From contig BAAHQB010000102.1 of the NCBI GenBank assembly GCA_054601695.1, positions 248,001 through 312,000 on the forward strand: a DNA stretch of 64,000 nt, written 5' to 3'. The first letter of the stretch is position 1. Each line of letters opens with the position of its first letter. This stretch comes from Amorphochlora amoebiformis. Lineage: Eukaryota; Cercozoa; Chlorarachniophyceae. A program made the translations under genes and the position numbers. Under the pieces are notes generated by a model. That model made no database searches and was not told where the DNA came from. It worked only from the letters and a program-made list of their open reading frames with translations. Shown in pieces: positions 1-14,557 of the stretch.

Positions 1-1328
1 TTGGCCATGGACTCAGGAACCCTGGAGAGCTTTATGAAGAAGTACATTGTTATGTCCATCGTCTGGGCGTTCGGCGGATCCATGTCGCTCAAGGACCGCA
101 TCAAGTTCTGTCAGGATCTGCCGCAGATGACGTTGGTCAAACTCCCTCCCTTAGAAGGCGGGAACGAGTCTGGCCCGCTGATCGATTTCAACGTTCGTGA
201 GGACTCTGCGGAGTGGGAGTTGTGGGAGGATAACATCGATAATCCCCAACTCGAACCAGAGAAGATCCCTAAGCCGGACATTGTCATTACCACCGTCGAC
301 ACATACCGACACTCCGTTATCATCGGCGCGGCCGTCGCCGACCACCGTCCACTCATCCTCTGCGGACCCCCAGGATCCGGGAAATCCATGACACTCACCT
401 CTGTTCTTAGATCACTACCCAACTTTGAACTCATCACCCTCAACTTCTCGTCCTCGACAGACCCCGCCCTCCTAATGAAGACCCTCACCCACTATTGCAG
501 CCGTTCGCGAACACCCAAAGGCTACGTCATGAAGCCGAACATGCAAGACAAGTGGCTTGTGATCTTCTGTGATGAGATCAACCTGCCCGTTGCCGACAAG
601 TACAACACGCAAGGCGCAACCACATTTCTTCGCCAATTGATCGAGCAGAATGGATTCTGGGATGCCAAGGAGCTCACCTGGGTACTCTATTTCGATACAT
701 GTGTTAAATCCTATTCACCGTAAATGTCCAGATATGTTCCTCTAATCCTTAAAAAAAAAAAAACCCGCTAAGGTCCACCTCGAGCGCGTACAGATCATCG
801 GAGCTTGTAACCCCCCTACCGACGCTGGACGCGTGGCAATGACCCCCCGTTTCCTTCGTCACTCCATGCTTCTCTTCGTCGACTTCCCTGCAGAGGCTTC
901 TCTCAAACAAATCTATGGAACATTCAACAACGCGTTGGTCCGCCGCCATGTCGCCCTGTCCTCCCTCTCTACCCCTCTAACCGACGCCATGGTCTCCTTC
1001 TACCTTGCCAACCAAATCCATTTCACTCCAGATATCCAGCCCCATTACATTTACAGTCCACGTGAACTAAGTCGATGGGTTCGCGCCATGTATGAGGCGA
1101 TGGATCCAAAGAAGCTCTCTGGACACACGCTTCTTCCCGAAGATCTTGTGCGCTTGTTCGCACATGAGGCCTTGAGGTTGTTCCAGGACAGATTGGTAGA
1201 GAAGTCAGAAGCGGAATGGGTGGATGAGACTCTGAATGAATGTGTCAACAAGTATTTCCCTGGCGTGGACACCAAGACGGCGCTTCGACGACCGATTCTG
1301 TTCAGCGAGTGGCTAAGCAAGCGGTATA

Positions 1329-1366
<38 letters not shown>

Positions 1367-1625
1367 CACACACATATATATATACATATATATGTGTGTA
1401 TTCTCTATACATACATGTATATATATATATATATATATGGTTACAATTGGTACTAACATGGATGTATTAGGTACGAGAGCGTCGAGCAGGAGGAGCTACG
1501 TAAGCACGTGCTCGCCCGCCTCCACACCTTCAACGAGGAGGAATTGAACATTAAGCTTGTCGTCTTCGACGAGGTGAGAAGCCAGCATATATATAATATA
1601 TATATATATACATATATATATATAT

Positions 1626-1659
<34 letters not shown>

Positions 1660-2054
1660 ATAAATAGATGCATCTGTGATACATAGGTTCACGAACGTAC
1701 ATGCACCTTATATACATTGCATACTACATATACACGTATATAATATATATATATATATATATATAGGTTCTGGAGCATATTCTAAGAATCGATCGTGTTC
1801 TTCGCCAGCCTCTAGGCCATCTCCTTCTGGTGACCAAAGATAAACTCTTAACCCAAACAAATGCGAAGAAAAACGTTGGTGTTAATGATATCTCTGATTT
1901 GCTCAGGTTGGAGCAAGTGGTTCCGGAAAGACCATTCTGTCTAAATTCGTATCATGGATGAATGGAATGAAAGTGTTCCAGATCAAGGTTCACAAATTCT
2001 ACACTTGCAAGAACTTTGACGAGGATCTGAGGTGAATAGTTTACCTCTTATATA

Positions 2055-2089
<35 letters not shown>

Positions 2090-2117
2090 CATGTGCGTGT
2101 ATCTGTATAAATATATG

Positions 2118-2172
<55 letters not shown>

Positions 2173-2993
2173 TATATACATATACATAATATATATATAT
2201 ATATATATATATTACACATATGTGTATGTGTTATACATACATTTATATATATATATATATACGAATACATCCAATAATAGATCGGTTCTCATCCGCTCGG
2301 GATGCAAGCATGAAAAGGTCCCAAATCACACCACCAATCCCGGCCTAAACTCCTAATCTCAATCCTATCCCTAACCTAGATTTGCTTTATCTTCGACGAG
2401 AGCAACGTTCTTGACACCGCTTTCCTTGAGCGTATGAACGCTCTCCTTGCTAGCGGAGAGGTCCCCGGACTGTTTGAAGACACAGACTTCAAGAATCTCA
2501 TGCAGGAGTGCAAGGAGCAGGGCCGTCGAGATGGGGATATTCTTGGGAGTGATGAGGAGAGGTCATTGCCTTATTTGCCTTATTCTATTCAGTTTAGCAG
2601 AGTAGAGTCAGAGGTTAGGGTTTAGATAGAGATAAGTGCAGGGGTGGGTTATGTTAGCGTCAGGTAGTGTTAGGGTTATAATTAGGATTAGGGTTTGGGG
2701 TGGACTACGGTTAGGCAGTATCAGAGTTAGGGTGAGGGTGGTGAGGGTTAGAGTTAGGATTAGACTTTGAGATTAGGGTTATGGTTAAGATAGGGTTAGA
2801 GTTTTAGGGTTGTGGTTAATGGTCGGGTTAGTTAACGCAGGGTCAGATACTTTGGTTTTATTTGTGAATTCTCCTAGGTACAAGCGATTCTGCCGATTTG
2901 TACAACGTAACCTGCATGTTGTGTTCACTATGAACCCGTCCAATGAGGTAAGAAACTGACTCACTCTTTACCACGTGTAAAATAGATGTATAC

Positions 2994-3042
<49 letters not shown>

Positions 3043-3705
3043 ATACATATGTGTGTGTGTGTGTTTATACAAACCGTATTATATCTCTTATTCCTTTTTA
3101 TATTCAAATTTTCGCAGGATTTTGACAACCGTTCCGCGACCTCTCCGGCCTTATTCAACCGGTGCGTTATTGATTGGTTTGGAGAATGGTCAGAGAAGGC
3201 GCTCTACCAGGTCGGCTTCGACTTCACTAAGGGTCTCGATCTCGGTGATCTTGTTGAAGACTCCGAGTTCCAGGTGCATACCTACGAAGGGGAAAACATT
3301 CCACGCCTCTTTGCATATCATATCATATATATAAATAAATAAATAAATATATATATATATATTAATATCATACATAACACCTCGTCAAACAACACGTCAG
3401 GATGTGAAGGTGGGCATGCTGGAAGCCGTTCCTGGATCTCAACGAGACTCTGTCGTGAATACGATGGTGTACATTCACAGCAGTGTGCAGAACGCTATGG
3501 AGCAGCTTGCCAAGGCTCGCAACGGAAGGGCTACGTTCGTTACGCCGCGACACTATTTGGACTTCATCAAACACTATAAGAAGGTTTGGAATTGCTCTAT
3601 GTATATTTATATGTATTAACAAGCTCTCTGCAAGTATTTATGTCTAGTAATTGTATTTTGTTATGTATATCTGCATATATATATATATATATATATATTT
3701 ATATG

Positions 3706-3737
<32 letters not shown>

Positions 3738-4379
3738 ATATATGTATACTTTTATGTAATTTTATATAATACAACATAATGAACATGGAATCCTTTTATA
3801 GCTCTTTGGACACAAGCGTCGTGACTTCGAGGACCAGCAGATGCACCTTCTCTCAGGTCTACAGAAGCTCAAGCAGACTGAGGAGATGGTTCGATACTAC
3901 AGTTAGATGTGACTGTTTAGGTTTCTTACAATTTGTACTCTAGGTGGAGACCATGCGCATCGAGCTCAACAAGAAGAACCAGGAGCTTCTACAGAAAAAC
4001 AAAGAGGCAAAGATTAAGATGGAGCAGATCCAAGTCGATAGTGTTAAAGCCGAGAACCAGAAGCAGGTCTCTGGCTAGCTCTAAGCCAAATAGTTCATTA
4101 TATATGTGTATATATATATATATATATGTAATATATATACATATATATACATATATATATATATGGAAATTAATATATGTATTTTATGTACCAATTCGTT
4201 CTTATGTGTATACTTAACTCAATCCTGACCCTAAGCTAATCTCTACTAGGCATCCCTTAAGATCAAGCGTGAGCAAGAGCAACAGAACAAGGTTATCAGC
4301 GCCCGACGATCCAAGGTATCATTACCAATGTAATACAATGTGTATTATCTAGATTATACATATATATATATATATATAT

Positions 4380-4433
<54 letters not shown>

Positions 4434-5317
4434 GCATGTTATAGGTCGAGGCTGATCTTGCGGAAGCTGGACCCGCACTAGAGGAGGCCATGAACAGTGT
4501 GCGATCAATTGAGAGGAAGCATTTGGACATGATCAGAAGACTTCCTAGTCCACCAAAGCCCGTGGCTTTAGCTATGGTGAGTATCATCTACGATCCTTCT
4601 CTCTCTTCCCGCAAATGGACAAAATTTGATGAAATCAAACGTATTTCAGGAGCCCGTGATGATGATGGTGGAGGGCAAGGTTGACAATGTTGGTAACTGG
4701 GCCGCTATCCGTAGGACTCTCGCGCGTGGAGACTTCATTCCACGAATCCTCGGCTTCAACACCCGTAACCTCAGGGACAAGGTTACGAAAGCCATAATCA
4801 AGAAGTACATCAACAACCCGGACTACACGTTTGAGAAAATCAACCGTGCGTCGCAAGCGTGCGGGCCGCTCGTTAAGTGGGTTAAATCGCAAATCAAGTT
4901 CTCGTATGTTCTCAATAGTGTGGCCCCAATGGAGAAAGAGTTGAAAGATTTGGAGGCAAAGAGCCAAGAGCTCAAAAAGCAGGAGGACGTGATCGCTGAG
5001 CATCTCGACGCTCTTACCAAGCAGATTGAGGGCTATTCCAACGAGTACAAGGTGCTGATCACTGAGGCCGCCCGTATCGAGGACGAGCTGAAGCGCGTTC
5101 AGGGGAAGGTAGATCGATCCATGCGACTTCTTCAAAACCTGGGCTCCGAGCGCCAGCGCTGGGACTCCGACCGAGAGGAGTACAGCAAACAAATCACGAC
5201 AGTCGTGGGAGACACGCTGCTGTCGGCGGCGTTCTTGGCATATATCGGATATTTCAACCAGGGATACCGTAAGACCTTGTTTGACATGTGGGTCGATCAG
5301 CTGAGTGAGCGGGCGGT

Positions 5318-5360
<43 letters not shown>

Positions 5361-5858
5361 CAATATATATAACCTTTGTGTACATATATAATATATATAT
5401 AATATATATATGTATACATATATATATATAATATATATATATATATAATATAAATGCATGAATAGATATACATTATAGGTTTCTAGGAACATTCACACCA
5501 ATACATTAATAAAATATGTAAATTAATACAACCCACCAATCTTCTCTTATGACTCTATCCCTAATAGGTTGCGACCAAGATCGATCTCAACATCATCGAG
5601 TATCTGTCGGCGCCGAGCCAGAGGCTGGAGTGGAAGGCTCACAAGCTTCCCGACGACAACCTGTGTCGGGAGAATGCGATCATGATGACTCGATTTAATC
5701 GTTACCCGCTCATCATAGACCCTTCGGGACAGGCGGTGTCATTCCTTATGGACTTTTTCAACAACCGAAAGGTCATAGTTAAGTGTAACATGTTACATAC
5801 ACACAAATGTAGGTAAATATATACATGTATATGTATATATATTATATATATACATATA

Positions 5859-5899
<41 letters not shown>

Positions 5900-6761
5900 A
5901 TGTGGAAAAACAAGACCTTTTTCTCGATATCAGGGCTCGAAACGAACGATGATAAGAACGTCATTCCTAGACAACAACTTCCTGCAGCACCTCGAGAGTG
6001 CCCTCCGATTCGGAAATGCACTTCTCGTAGAAGACGTAGAAAGCATCGACCCCGTTCTAAATTCCGTGCTCAACCACGAGGTTATATTCGAAAATTCAAA
6101 GAAGGATTAAAATGCCGATTATCTCGTCTCACTAAATTCATCGTGAATTTCATACAGATTAGCAAGTCTGCCGGACGCGTGATGATCAATGTAGGTGCCA
6201 AGGAAATCGACTTCAACCCGAGATTCACTATTTTCCTCAGTACACGCGACCCCACCTGCCACTTTACACCGGATCTGTGCTCCCGTGTGACCTTCGTCAA
6301 CTTCACGGCCACGCACGCGTCGCTTGCCGCTCAGTGCCTCAACAAGGTGCTTAAGAGCGAGCGGCCAGATATTGATGAGAAGAGGTCCGACTTGCTCAGG
6401 CTTCAGGGAGAATTTCGGGTTCAGCTGCGACAGTTGGAAAAAGAGCTGCTGAATGCGCTCAATTCAGTTAAAACCAATATTCTCGAGGATACACAGGTGA
6501 TGGAGAGCCTGGAGTCCTTGAAGAAGAAAGCGGGTATCGTGAATGAGAAGATGAAGGATAGCGAAATGGTGAATTACAGTTTTATATTGAATCAAGCGCA
6601 TAACTTAGTTTTGTAATACTAGGTTATGGAGCAAGTTGCGGAGACTGCTGCCGTTTATGAGCCATATGCCCGACTGGCTTCCAAGGTCGGAGTAGGAAAA
6701 AATATACGTTAATAAACACGTCTTCATATGCGAATTACAGAAAATTGTTTCTATATTTACG

Positions 6762-6805
<44 letters not shown>

Positions 6806-7740
6806 ACAACAGATTTACTTCACCCTTGAGGAGCTCTCCACCTCCCATTTCCTCTACCAGTTCTCTCTACCCTTCTTCCTCCAGGTTCAATAAATCTATT
6901 GTACATGAAATCCCAAGCTTTCATCTAATCAAGACAAGCTAACCTTAGCTCGTCGAGGATACCCTTGACTCCAGCAATGAGCTGCTACAAGCTCTACAAG
7001 ATGGCGATAGAAAGGACAAGGTATGAGGAAAGATTAAAACAGTGCCTATGGAGTCTGAAGATATTTATCCGTACCAGGAGAAGCGTCTGGAAGCGATCAC
7101 ACTGTCTCTTTTCCTATTCTCGTTCCGTCGTGTGTCTCGCGGCCTCTTGCAGAAAGATGAGATGTCATTCGCGCTGAGGCTCGCACAGGTGAATAAGCAT
7201 ATATCGAATCATTCATGCTCTCAAGAGTCGCAAACAACAGTTACATGGTAACGAGACCGATACACCAGCTAAAACTCACACACAAGTTTATTCGGCTAGT
7301 TCCTGATATAGGACCAACCCTTAAATTGTTTAGGTGAAGCTATCGGAATCCAAGGAGACTCAGAAGCTAGACTACAACGAGCTCCAATTCCTGCTGAAAG
7401 TCCAGCCCACAGCATACGGACGAGGCGCGCCGGAGCTGCCGAAAGCCTTAAATGTGAGAATACTTTCGATTATTTATGTCATACATACAAAATTTGTTTT
7501 TATTAATGTATAAATATTTTACGTATACGTATGTATTTGTACATGAATGTATATGTGTACATTTATGTATATTTGAGTGTAGATTGTCGAGCTATCTCTT
7601 AAGACCTATGTTTTGTCTGTTTAAACTTAGGTAAGCAGGGCACAAGCCATCATGCTTGGAAAACTTGCGAAGCTTAGTGGTGCGTCATGCATGAATGATT
7701 TTTATATACATTTCTAACTCGCCATATACATATATATATT

Positions 7741-7773
<33 letters not shown>

Positions 7774-7894
7774 GTATATATATATGTGTGTGTGTGTGTG
7801 TAGTATTAAATTGTATCGTTAATCCAAAAAAAATGATAAACATTTCTTGTACAGACAAAGTATGTAAACATATATGTAACGCTATATAAACATA

Positions 7895-7929
<35 letters not shown>

Positions 7930-8876
7930 GTACATGTGACATACACATATACATATACACAATCCCAGGCTTCCAAAACATCACCGACCACATCAACAGC
8001 CAAACGTAATCCAAGACCTAACCCTTCGTGACCTCCCTTATAGCCTTAACTATCCCGATTCATGCTTAATCCCAATCCTACAATCAGCGAGGCATGGCAG
8101 GCTTTGGTGTCCGGAACTATTAGCAGCAAAGAAAAGGAAGGCAAAGAAAGCAAGCTCGTCTTCCCGACGGGATGGGAGACGGACTCTGTTACGGGAGTGA
8201 GAGCTGTATTCCGAAGGATGTTATTAGGTTGTGTGTAATGTATATAAATCTATAAGTAGTGGATACATATAATATGTATGTATGTGTGTGTGTGTGTGTG
8301 TGTGTAGTATAATACAATACAACATAATAGAATATAGTATTATATAATACAATATGCAACTAGTATGCAGATGAATCATGATGTATGTACAAAATACTTA
8401 ATTTTATCCATATATGTGTATGTGTATATATGTATGTAGATGTCCAGAGTATGTACAACACAAATACATATGTATACATGCACATAACATACACATACAA
8501 GTCCATAACGCACACATGCAGATATTGCATACATATAATAAAGGTACATATATTCACACGTTCTTTCTTTGTATATATATATCTATATATATACTGAAGT
8601 CAAAGGTATGAATATCTGTGTGTGTATTTATAACTATACATAAATATATACACAGCGAAAGTCTTCCGACCAGAAATCTTGGATACAGTTGCGGCAGAGA
8701 TGATTTCAGAGGTGATCATTTATGAATATATATGTGTATATATGTATGTCTATTTACATTTTCCTACGCAGGTTTTCGGCCCGTCCTTTTTAGGAGAGCT
8801 TAATGACCTCAAGCTTGAAACCATGGTAATGTAAAAGCATTGTAATAATTTACAAATAAATTTTTAAATATATTAT

Positions 8877-8920
<44 letters not shown>

Positions 8921-9206
8921 TATACATATAATATAATAATAATAAATATAAAATGTAACCAAGAGGGTGTTTGTACACATATCTCCCCCGCGTACTTATA
9001 CAACCTGCATACATCCCATAAGTGATCCCATACGTATATATCCTTCAGGTTATGAAAGAGACCCGCGCACAAACTCCAGTGCTGCTCGTGACGTTTCCCG
9101 GATACGACGCAAGCGGCCGAGTTATGGATCTCGCTGCCAAGGTGATTTTGTACTCTATCCGGAATCTGTACATATTACATGCATACACGAACACATAAAC
9201 ACACGC

Positions 9207-9269
<63 letters not shown>

Positions 9270-9953
9270 ATTTAGCCCAATGAGAATACCCACATCCCAG
9301 GTCGGAATGGACAAGAAGTGCACCGAGCTTGCAATGGGATCTCCCGAAGGATTTGCTCTCGCCGACACCGCCATCGAGAAAGCGAGACAGCGCGGAGGCT
9401 GGGTTCTTCTCAAGAACGTGCATCTTGCTCCGTCATGGCTGTCAAGCCTGGAAAAGAGGCTACACCGCTTGGTAGGGTCCCGTTTGAGAGATAAATTTGT
9501 AGAGGGGTATACTGGTGTGTATGTACGTGTTATTCATGTGTATATCTGTACATAATGTATATACATATTATACACATAAATATACATTCCCATTGTAACA
9601 GTACTATACCTGACATTCTAAATTATTGACGGATTATGAAACCACAAAATGACATGTCACTGTCTGGGAATAATACCAACAGGAACCTCACAAGAGCTTC
9701 CGCATTTTCATGACAATGGAGATGAACCCGAGGGTCCCGACTAATCTCGTTCGCATGTCGAACGTCATCATTCTCGAGCCCCCGAGCGGCCTGAAGTCGT
9801 CCATGTTACGCATCTTCAACAACCTCCCAAGGCAGCGCGTCGACCGGGCCCCGGCGGAGAGAAGGTGCGTGGTTTATGACAAGAACCCCTCTTTTTACTA
9901 TGGTTTTTCAGTATTTGGTGGTTTTTGTTGAGTGAACTGATGGAGTGCATTTC

Positions 9954-9993
<40 letters not shown>

Positions 9994-10090
9994 AAATATA
10001 TATATATATATATATATAGATGTGAGGATATGTGTATATATGTACGAACACAATGCACTCATATATGTATATGTACACAGATATACATAT

Positions 10091-10124
<34 letters not shown>

Positions 10125-10649
10125 TTACAATACATTTACATATGTATATATATATATATATATATTATGAAAACAACCAGCCGACTGTACTTCCTGCTCG
10201 CGTGGCTCCACTCTGTCGTGCTCGAGAGGTTACGCTTCACACCGGTCGGATGGACCAAGTCGTTCCAATTTAGGTGCGTTTTTGCGTTGGATATTTGCAT
10301 ATGACATATATTAATAATATCTATCGCATTTAGTACATATGCAGTATATGCAGATGTACTTACGTGAATAATTTCGCAGTGAGGCCGATCAACGGTGCGC
10401 AATGGATTCGATCGACGAGTGGGTCGATCGGGTTGCCAAGGAAAGGTGTACGATATGTGTGTGTATGTATGTACATGAATATACTCAATATATGACGCGA
10501 TCCGGGAGGTCATGTATGTACCTGAGGGTCAACCATTGTTCATCGGCGTTTGAAATCTGTGAAAAACATGGTTACTTGCCTTTTAAGAATGTACTTGATT
10601 GTAACCGTGAGTATAGGCATGTACTCTGCTTGGGTAACTATGTTACATG

Positions 10650-10688
<39 letters not shown>

Positions 10689-11032
10689 CACGTATACGCG
10701 TATGTATACATATATATATTTACATAATATATACATATTATATATACATATGTGTGTGTGTGTGCAGACTCAATGTGCGTCCGGAACAGCTACCCTGGGA
10801 TGCCATTCAAACTTCTCTTGAGATCGTTATTTACGGTACAGTCCAAAGATTCTTAATCCCAACCTTGATCCCGTCTCATAACCTCCCCTAATCCCGATGC
10901 CAAACCTATATTAAGAAGGTATATTGTACATATATATATATACGTATGTATATGTCAAATCTATATAAACACAAAAACCTAGTACAGATATTGGCTTCCC
11001 CCTCCTCTCTCCTCTCTCTTTCTCCTTTGTAC

Positions 11033-11112
<80 letters not shown>

Positions 11113-11711
11113 GTATTGTTTATATATTTATATATATATATACATATATATATAATATCACCTACATTCTCCAGGTGGGCGTATCGATAATAAGTACGAC
11201 CAGAACCGCATGAAAGCTTTCGTGAAGAAGCTATTCTCCGCAAGCAGCTACGACCTTGACTTCCCTCTCGCTTCCACCCATGACCAAAACACCAAATCGA
11301 CCAAGCCTCTCCTCCCGATCCCCGACTGTCGAAACTATGAGGTATTATCGTATTTATACGTCTGCATATAATAATATCCATTCGTAAGGTATATTACCAC
11401 AACCAAGGTTAGGGGTAGGTTTGGGTAGGACTTACCAAGGTCTAGGATTAGGGTTAGGTTGACCTCGGATTGGGTTAAGGCTAGGATAACGTGTTTTCTA
11501 GGAATATTTGTGGTTTAATGGTGATTTCACTTCATTGCCATTTTGCTTGTCATTTGTTTGCTTTGTACTTAATATGCGGTGAAATCAGGGATTCTACAAG
11601 TGGATTATGAATGATATGAAGGACGTGTCGTCGCCGGAGTTTTTGGGACTGCCTGCCAATTCGAGGGTTGCATACTACTTATATATATATATATATATAT
11701 ATACATATATA

Positions 11712-11752
<41 letters not shown>

Positions 11753-11823
11753 CATTTATTTGCATGTATATAAATGTATATGTATATATATATATAATAT
11801 ATATATAATTATATACTCATGTG

Positions 11824-11918
<95 letters not shown>

Positions 11919-13312
11919 CATATATACATACACATATAAATATACATAAGCATACATGTATGTAGACAATATACATTGCCAGATCATGCTCCAGCGCGAG
12001 CAGACAAAGCGAACCCTCGATATCCTCAACAAGCTGCAGGTTAGCATATACATATATAAATACAGATATATATATATATATATATATATATACATGATAT
12101 ATGTGCGCGAGTTTTATTCGTGCAATCAATATAGAAGTATGCACTATTTATAGCATTCATTATTTCAAATAGATATGCATATATATATATAGATCACAAA
12201 AATAACCTGCTTCTAATATGCAAATCATATCAATAAGCACATTTTCATGTATCTGCGTTCGAATACATAGGCGGCAGATAACGATGTAGAACGGGCCTCA
12301 ATTCTCAAAGAGCCTGCTATCACTGCGACCCGTAGGAGGAGTATCACCTCTAGCCTGCCTCCTTGGTGGCCCCGAGTTCAGGTTGGATTCGCTTGTGAGA
12401 ATGCAAATTTTTATTTATGTAGGTGTGTAAATTATATACATACATATGTGTATATATATATATGTGTGTGTATGTGTGTGTGTAGAAACTTGTTTCGTTC
12501 TGGAACAAGAATATCCCTGCATCCGTCGGAGTTATCAAAGGGGCATCCTCGAGCGCGATCATCAGGTATATCATACTTCAAAATACTAATTTATAATATA
12601 CATATATATATATATATAATATTTCTCAGTTTTATTCTTCTCCCTCACCCTCTCACCATCTAAGTCTCCCATGTCCATAGGTCTCTCCAGCGCGAGATCT
12701 CCATGTACAGGAACGTTCACCGCAAAATTACGAGCGACCTCAAGACTGCTGGGCTCGTGTTGGATGGCAAACAGGCAACAATTTTTCCTCTTTCTAATCT
12801 CATTAATCCTTTGTCGAGTATCTTTATCTCTATTTCTCCAGCTCCCTCCTTTTGCCGTATGAATGTGTAAAACACATGCATATGCATGAAATTTATCATT
12901 GCACGTATATCTAATATTTATTACATGAATTATATATTATTATTATCATTATCATTTTTTGTTATTACTATTATTGTAATTACTGTTATTTTTTTTTTTT
13001 CTTCAATATTATTCTTATTAGTACGAGTACTTCAAACGTGTAGTGCTCATTATACGTGCCCTTCTTAGAGACAAATTACATGACTTTATATATATATATA
13101 TATAACATGTGTCGGTATCCGCCATAGCCATGATACACAGTCTGTCAAGCGTCGAGGTTGATGGTTGTTGTTTTTAAAGACCGCGACGAACCATATACGG
13201 GCGGTGTTAAAGACCATTGGGGAGCTGGAGACCGTTCCTAAGCACTGGTGTCGTTGTATGGATTAAATATAATGCATGCGTATTTGTGCGTACTATATAT
13301 TTCAATATATTT

Positions 13313-13362
<50 letters not shown>

Positions 13363-13440
13363 ATAAATATATATATATATAATATATAATATATATGTGT
13401 ATACGTGTGTGTGTGAATGTATTCATTAAATGCGGTATGT

Positions 13441-13493
<53 letters not shown>

Positions 13494-13625
13494 GTATGTT
13501 GTTCATATATCATCAAATTAATCCATAGGGAAGTACGCCAGATGTCGATCAGGATGTCGGCCTCGGATTGGATGCAGGATTTCATTCGACGCATCCAAGG
13601 TACGCTTCCCCTACATGTATGTATG

Positions 13626-13696
<71 letters not shown>

Positions 13697-13980
13697 TATG
13701 TAATATATACATTATATATATCACCCTGCAGGAATCAACGAACTCGCAAAGACACCGGAACACAACATCGGCTCAAAGCCTTTCTGGCTTGGCGGGCTGA
13801 TTGGGCCCGAGGCATTTGTCGCCGCCTCTAGGCAAGCTGTCGCCTACCGTCGCAAGTGCTCGCTCGACAGTTTGGAACTGAAGGTCACCATCAGCCAGTC
13901 TTCCTCACCGCTACAGGATGACTTCATATTCCACGGGCTTCATCTCCACGGTAGAGGATGTAAATATTTTACAATATACA

Positions 13981-14025
<45 letters not shown>

Positions 14026-14557
14026 ATATAAATATATAATTTCAAATGTATAATGTAATTTCAAATATCAAATATCTAAAATGCGTAAATACGTATTTGT
14101 ATATGTATATCATGGAATTTCAAATATCAAATATCTAAAATGCGTAAATACGTATATGTATATGTATATCATGGATGTACTCATACACACATAAATTAAA
14201 ACAGGTGCGGCCTGCAAGCAAAATACGTTAACTCTCACCGATGAGATGTCCCAAGAGCTTCCATACGTTCATTTCCAGTGGAGGCAGGTCTCAGAGGTGC
14301 GTGAATAGATTTTTACACTGTGTCACGTATTTTTGTTATGTTTCAATATGTTTAACGTATGTGTGTATATCTAGGATAGGAAAGAGGAGAACGGAGACTC
14401 GTCGCTCGTCGAGGTTCCCGTTTATCTTGATAGCACCAGAAAGACTCTACTCTTCTCGGTGAAACTACACTTCGACAAACATGTCAAGGCCGATGTATTT
14501 AGCGAGAGGGGAACGTGTCTGAATGTGTGGTCGCCAAATGGACCTACAGTCCATTAA
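1..14557 (+). CDS. DYNC1H1-like: Cytoplasmic dynein-1 heavy chain, C-terminal half (5' partial, 45 exons)
   Basis: Minus-end-directed microtubule motor subunit. The window enters the gene at the end of AAA2 and holds 2,225 codons plus TAA. Visible landmarks by window codon: AAA3 P-loop GPPGSGKS at 122-129 and Walker B CDEIN near 191; AAA4 P-loop GASGSGKT at 468-475 and FDES near 526; a stalk coiled coil from about 725 with the microtubule-binding region in exons 14-15; [11 protein letters not shown] near 1121; FLSTRDPT; then AAA6 and the C-terminal domain. Order and wording follow cytoplasmic rather than axonemal dyneins. Exons: 1-681, 773-1323, 1471-1573, 1767-1829, 1907-2031, 2281-2317, 2380-2561, 2878-2947, 3118-3273, 3401-3583, 3802-3888, 3944-4066, 4250-4315, 4445-4576, 4650-5315, 5568-5771, 5934-6080, 6158-6568, 6623-6685, 6813-6884, 6949-7020, 7054-7188, 7334-7453, 7631-7679, 7969-8005, 8088-8227, 8656-8711, 8772-8825, 9049-9141, 9301-9471, 9683-9864, 10181-10273, 10380-10445, 10768-10835, 11175-11341, 11589-11666, 11983-12039, 12271-12381, 12486-12565, 12681-12774, 13180-13247, 13529-13599, 13732-13950, 14205-14296, 14375-14557. 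All phases agree. Weak points are the 33-base intron at 7021 and a GC donor at 12775. Confidence 0.96.
1451..1457 (+). promoter_or_regulatory. Consensus intron branch site TACTAAC
   Basis: A perfect TACTAAC lies 13 bases before the AG acceptor of dynein exon 3 (exon starts 1471). It is the clearest branch-site match in the window. Many other introns show shorter CTAAC or CTAAT versions close to the acceptor, for example before 2380, 5568, 6949 and 8088. Confidence 0.7.
2040..2272. repeat. (TA)n microsatellite in dynein intron 5
   Basis: Several long TA runs broken by short TG/CA pieces make up nearly all of this intron. The same composition fills most dynein introns, for example 1325-1440, 4370-4430, 5322-5455, 9960-10165, 10640-10765 and 11685-11940. 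It carries no gene. Confidence 0.9.
2600..2850 (+). repeat. Degenerate TTAGGG-type repeat inside dynein intron 7
   Basis: Repeated GTTAGGGTT and GATTAGGGTT pieces fill the intron between the exons ending at 2561 and starting at 2878, with the G-rich strand in the sense direction. The units are diverged, so this is an old or imperfect interstitial telomere-like tract rather than a chromosome end. Confidence 0.8.
7021..7053 (+). other. Unusually short (33-base) inferred intron
   Basis: Reading straight through exon 21 meets an in-frame TGA at 7024-7026. Removing 7021-7053 (GTATGAGG...GGAG) restores the frame and keeps the dynein similarity on both sides. The acceptor GGAG is poor. Removing only 7021-7032 would also keep the frame, but that is too short for normal splicing. 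Confidence 0.5.
11395..11500 (+). repeat. Degenerate TTAGGG-type repeat in dynein intron 35
   Basis: GGTTAGGG, GGATTAGGG and GGGTTAAGG pieces lie between the exons ending at 11341 and starting at 11589, sense-strand G-rich as in intron 7. Confidence 0.7.
12775..13179 (+). other. Inferred GC-AG intron of the dynein gene
   Basis: The exon ending at 12774 is followed by GCAACA rather than GT. The next dynein-similar exon starts at 13180 after TTTTTAAAG. Phase is kept and the protein reads ...DGKQ|TATNH..., matching the family. No nearby GT gives an in-frame alternative that keeps the similarity. Confidence 0.6.
14056..14176. repeat. Two-copy tandem repeat of about 58 bases in dynein intron 43
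   Basis: The segment beginning AATTTCAAATATCAAATATC near 14056 recurs almost unchanged near 14115. Both copies include AAAATGCGTAAATACGTAT and end in TATATCATGG. It is non-coding. Confidence 0.85.

Noticed and set aside
7024-7026. A variant genetic code reading TGA as an amino acid
   Set aside because: All other joined exons avoid in-frame TGA and use TGG for Trp. One TGA in over 4,000 codons is better explained by a short intron or a lesion.
1-14557. Axonemal dynein heavy chain
   Set aside because: Motif wording around AAA3, AAA4, the stalk and the C-terminal domain follows cytoplasmic dynein-1 closely throughout.
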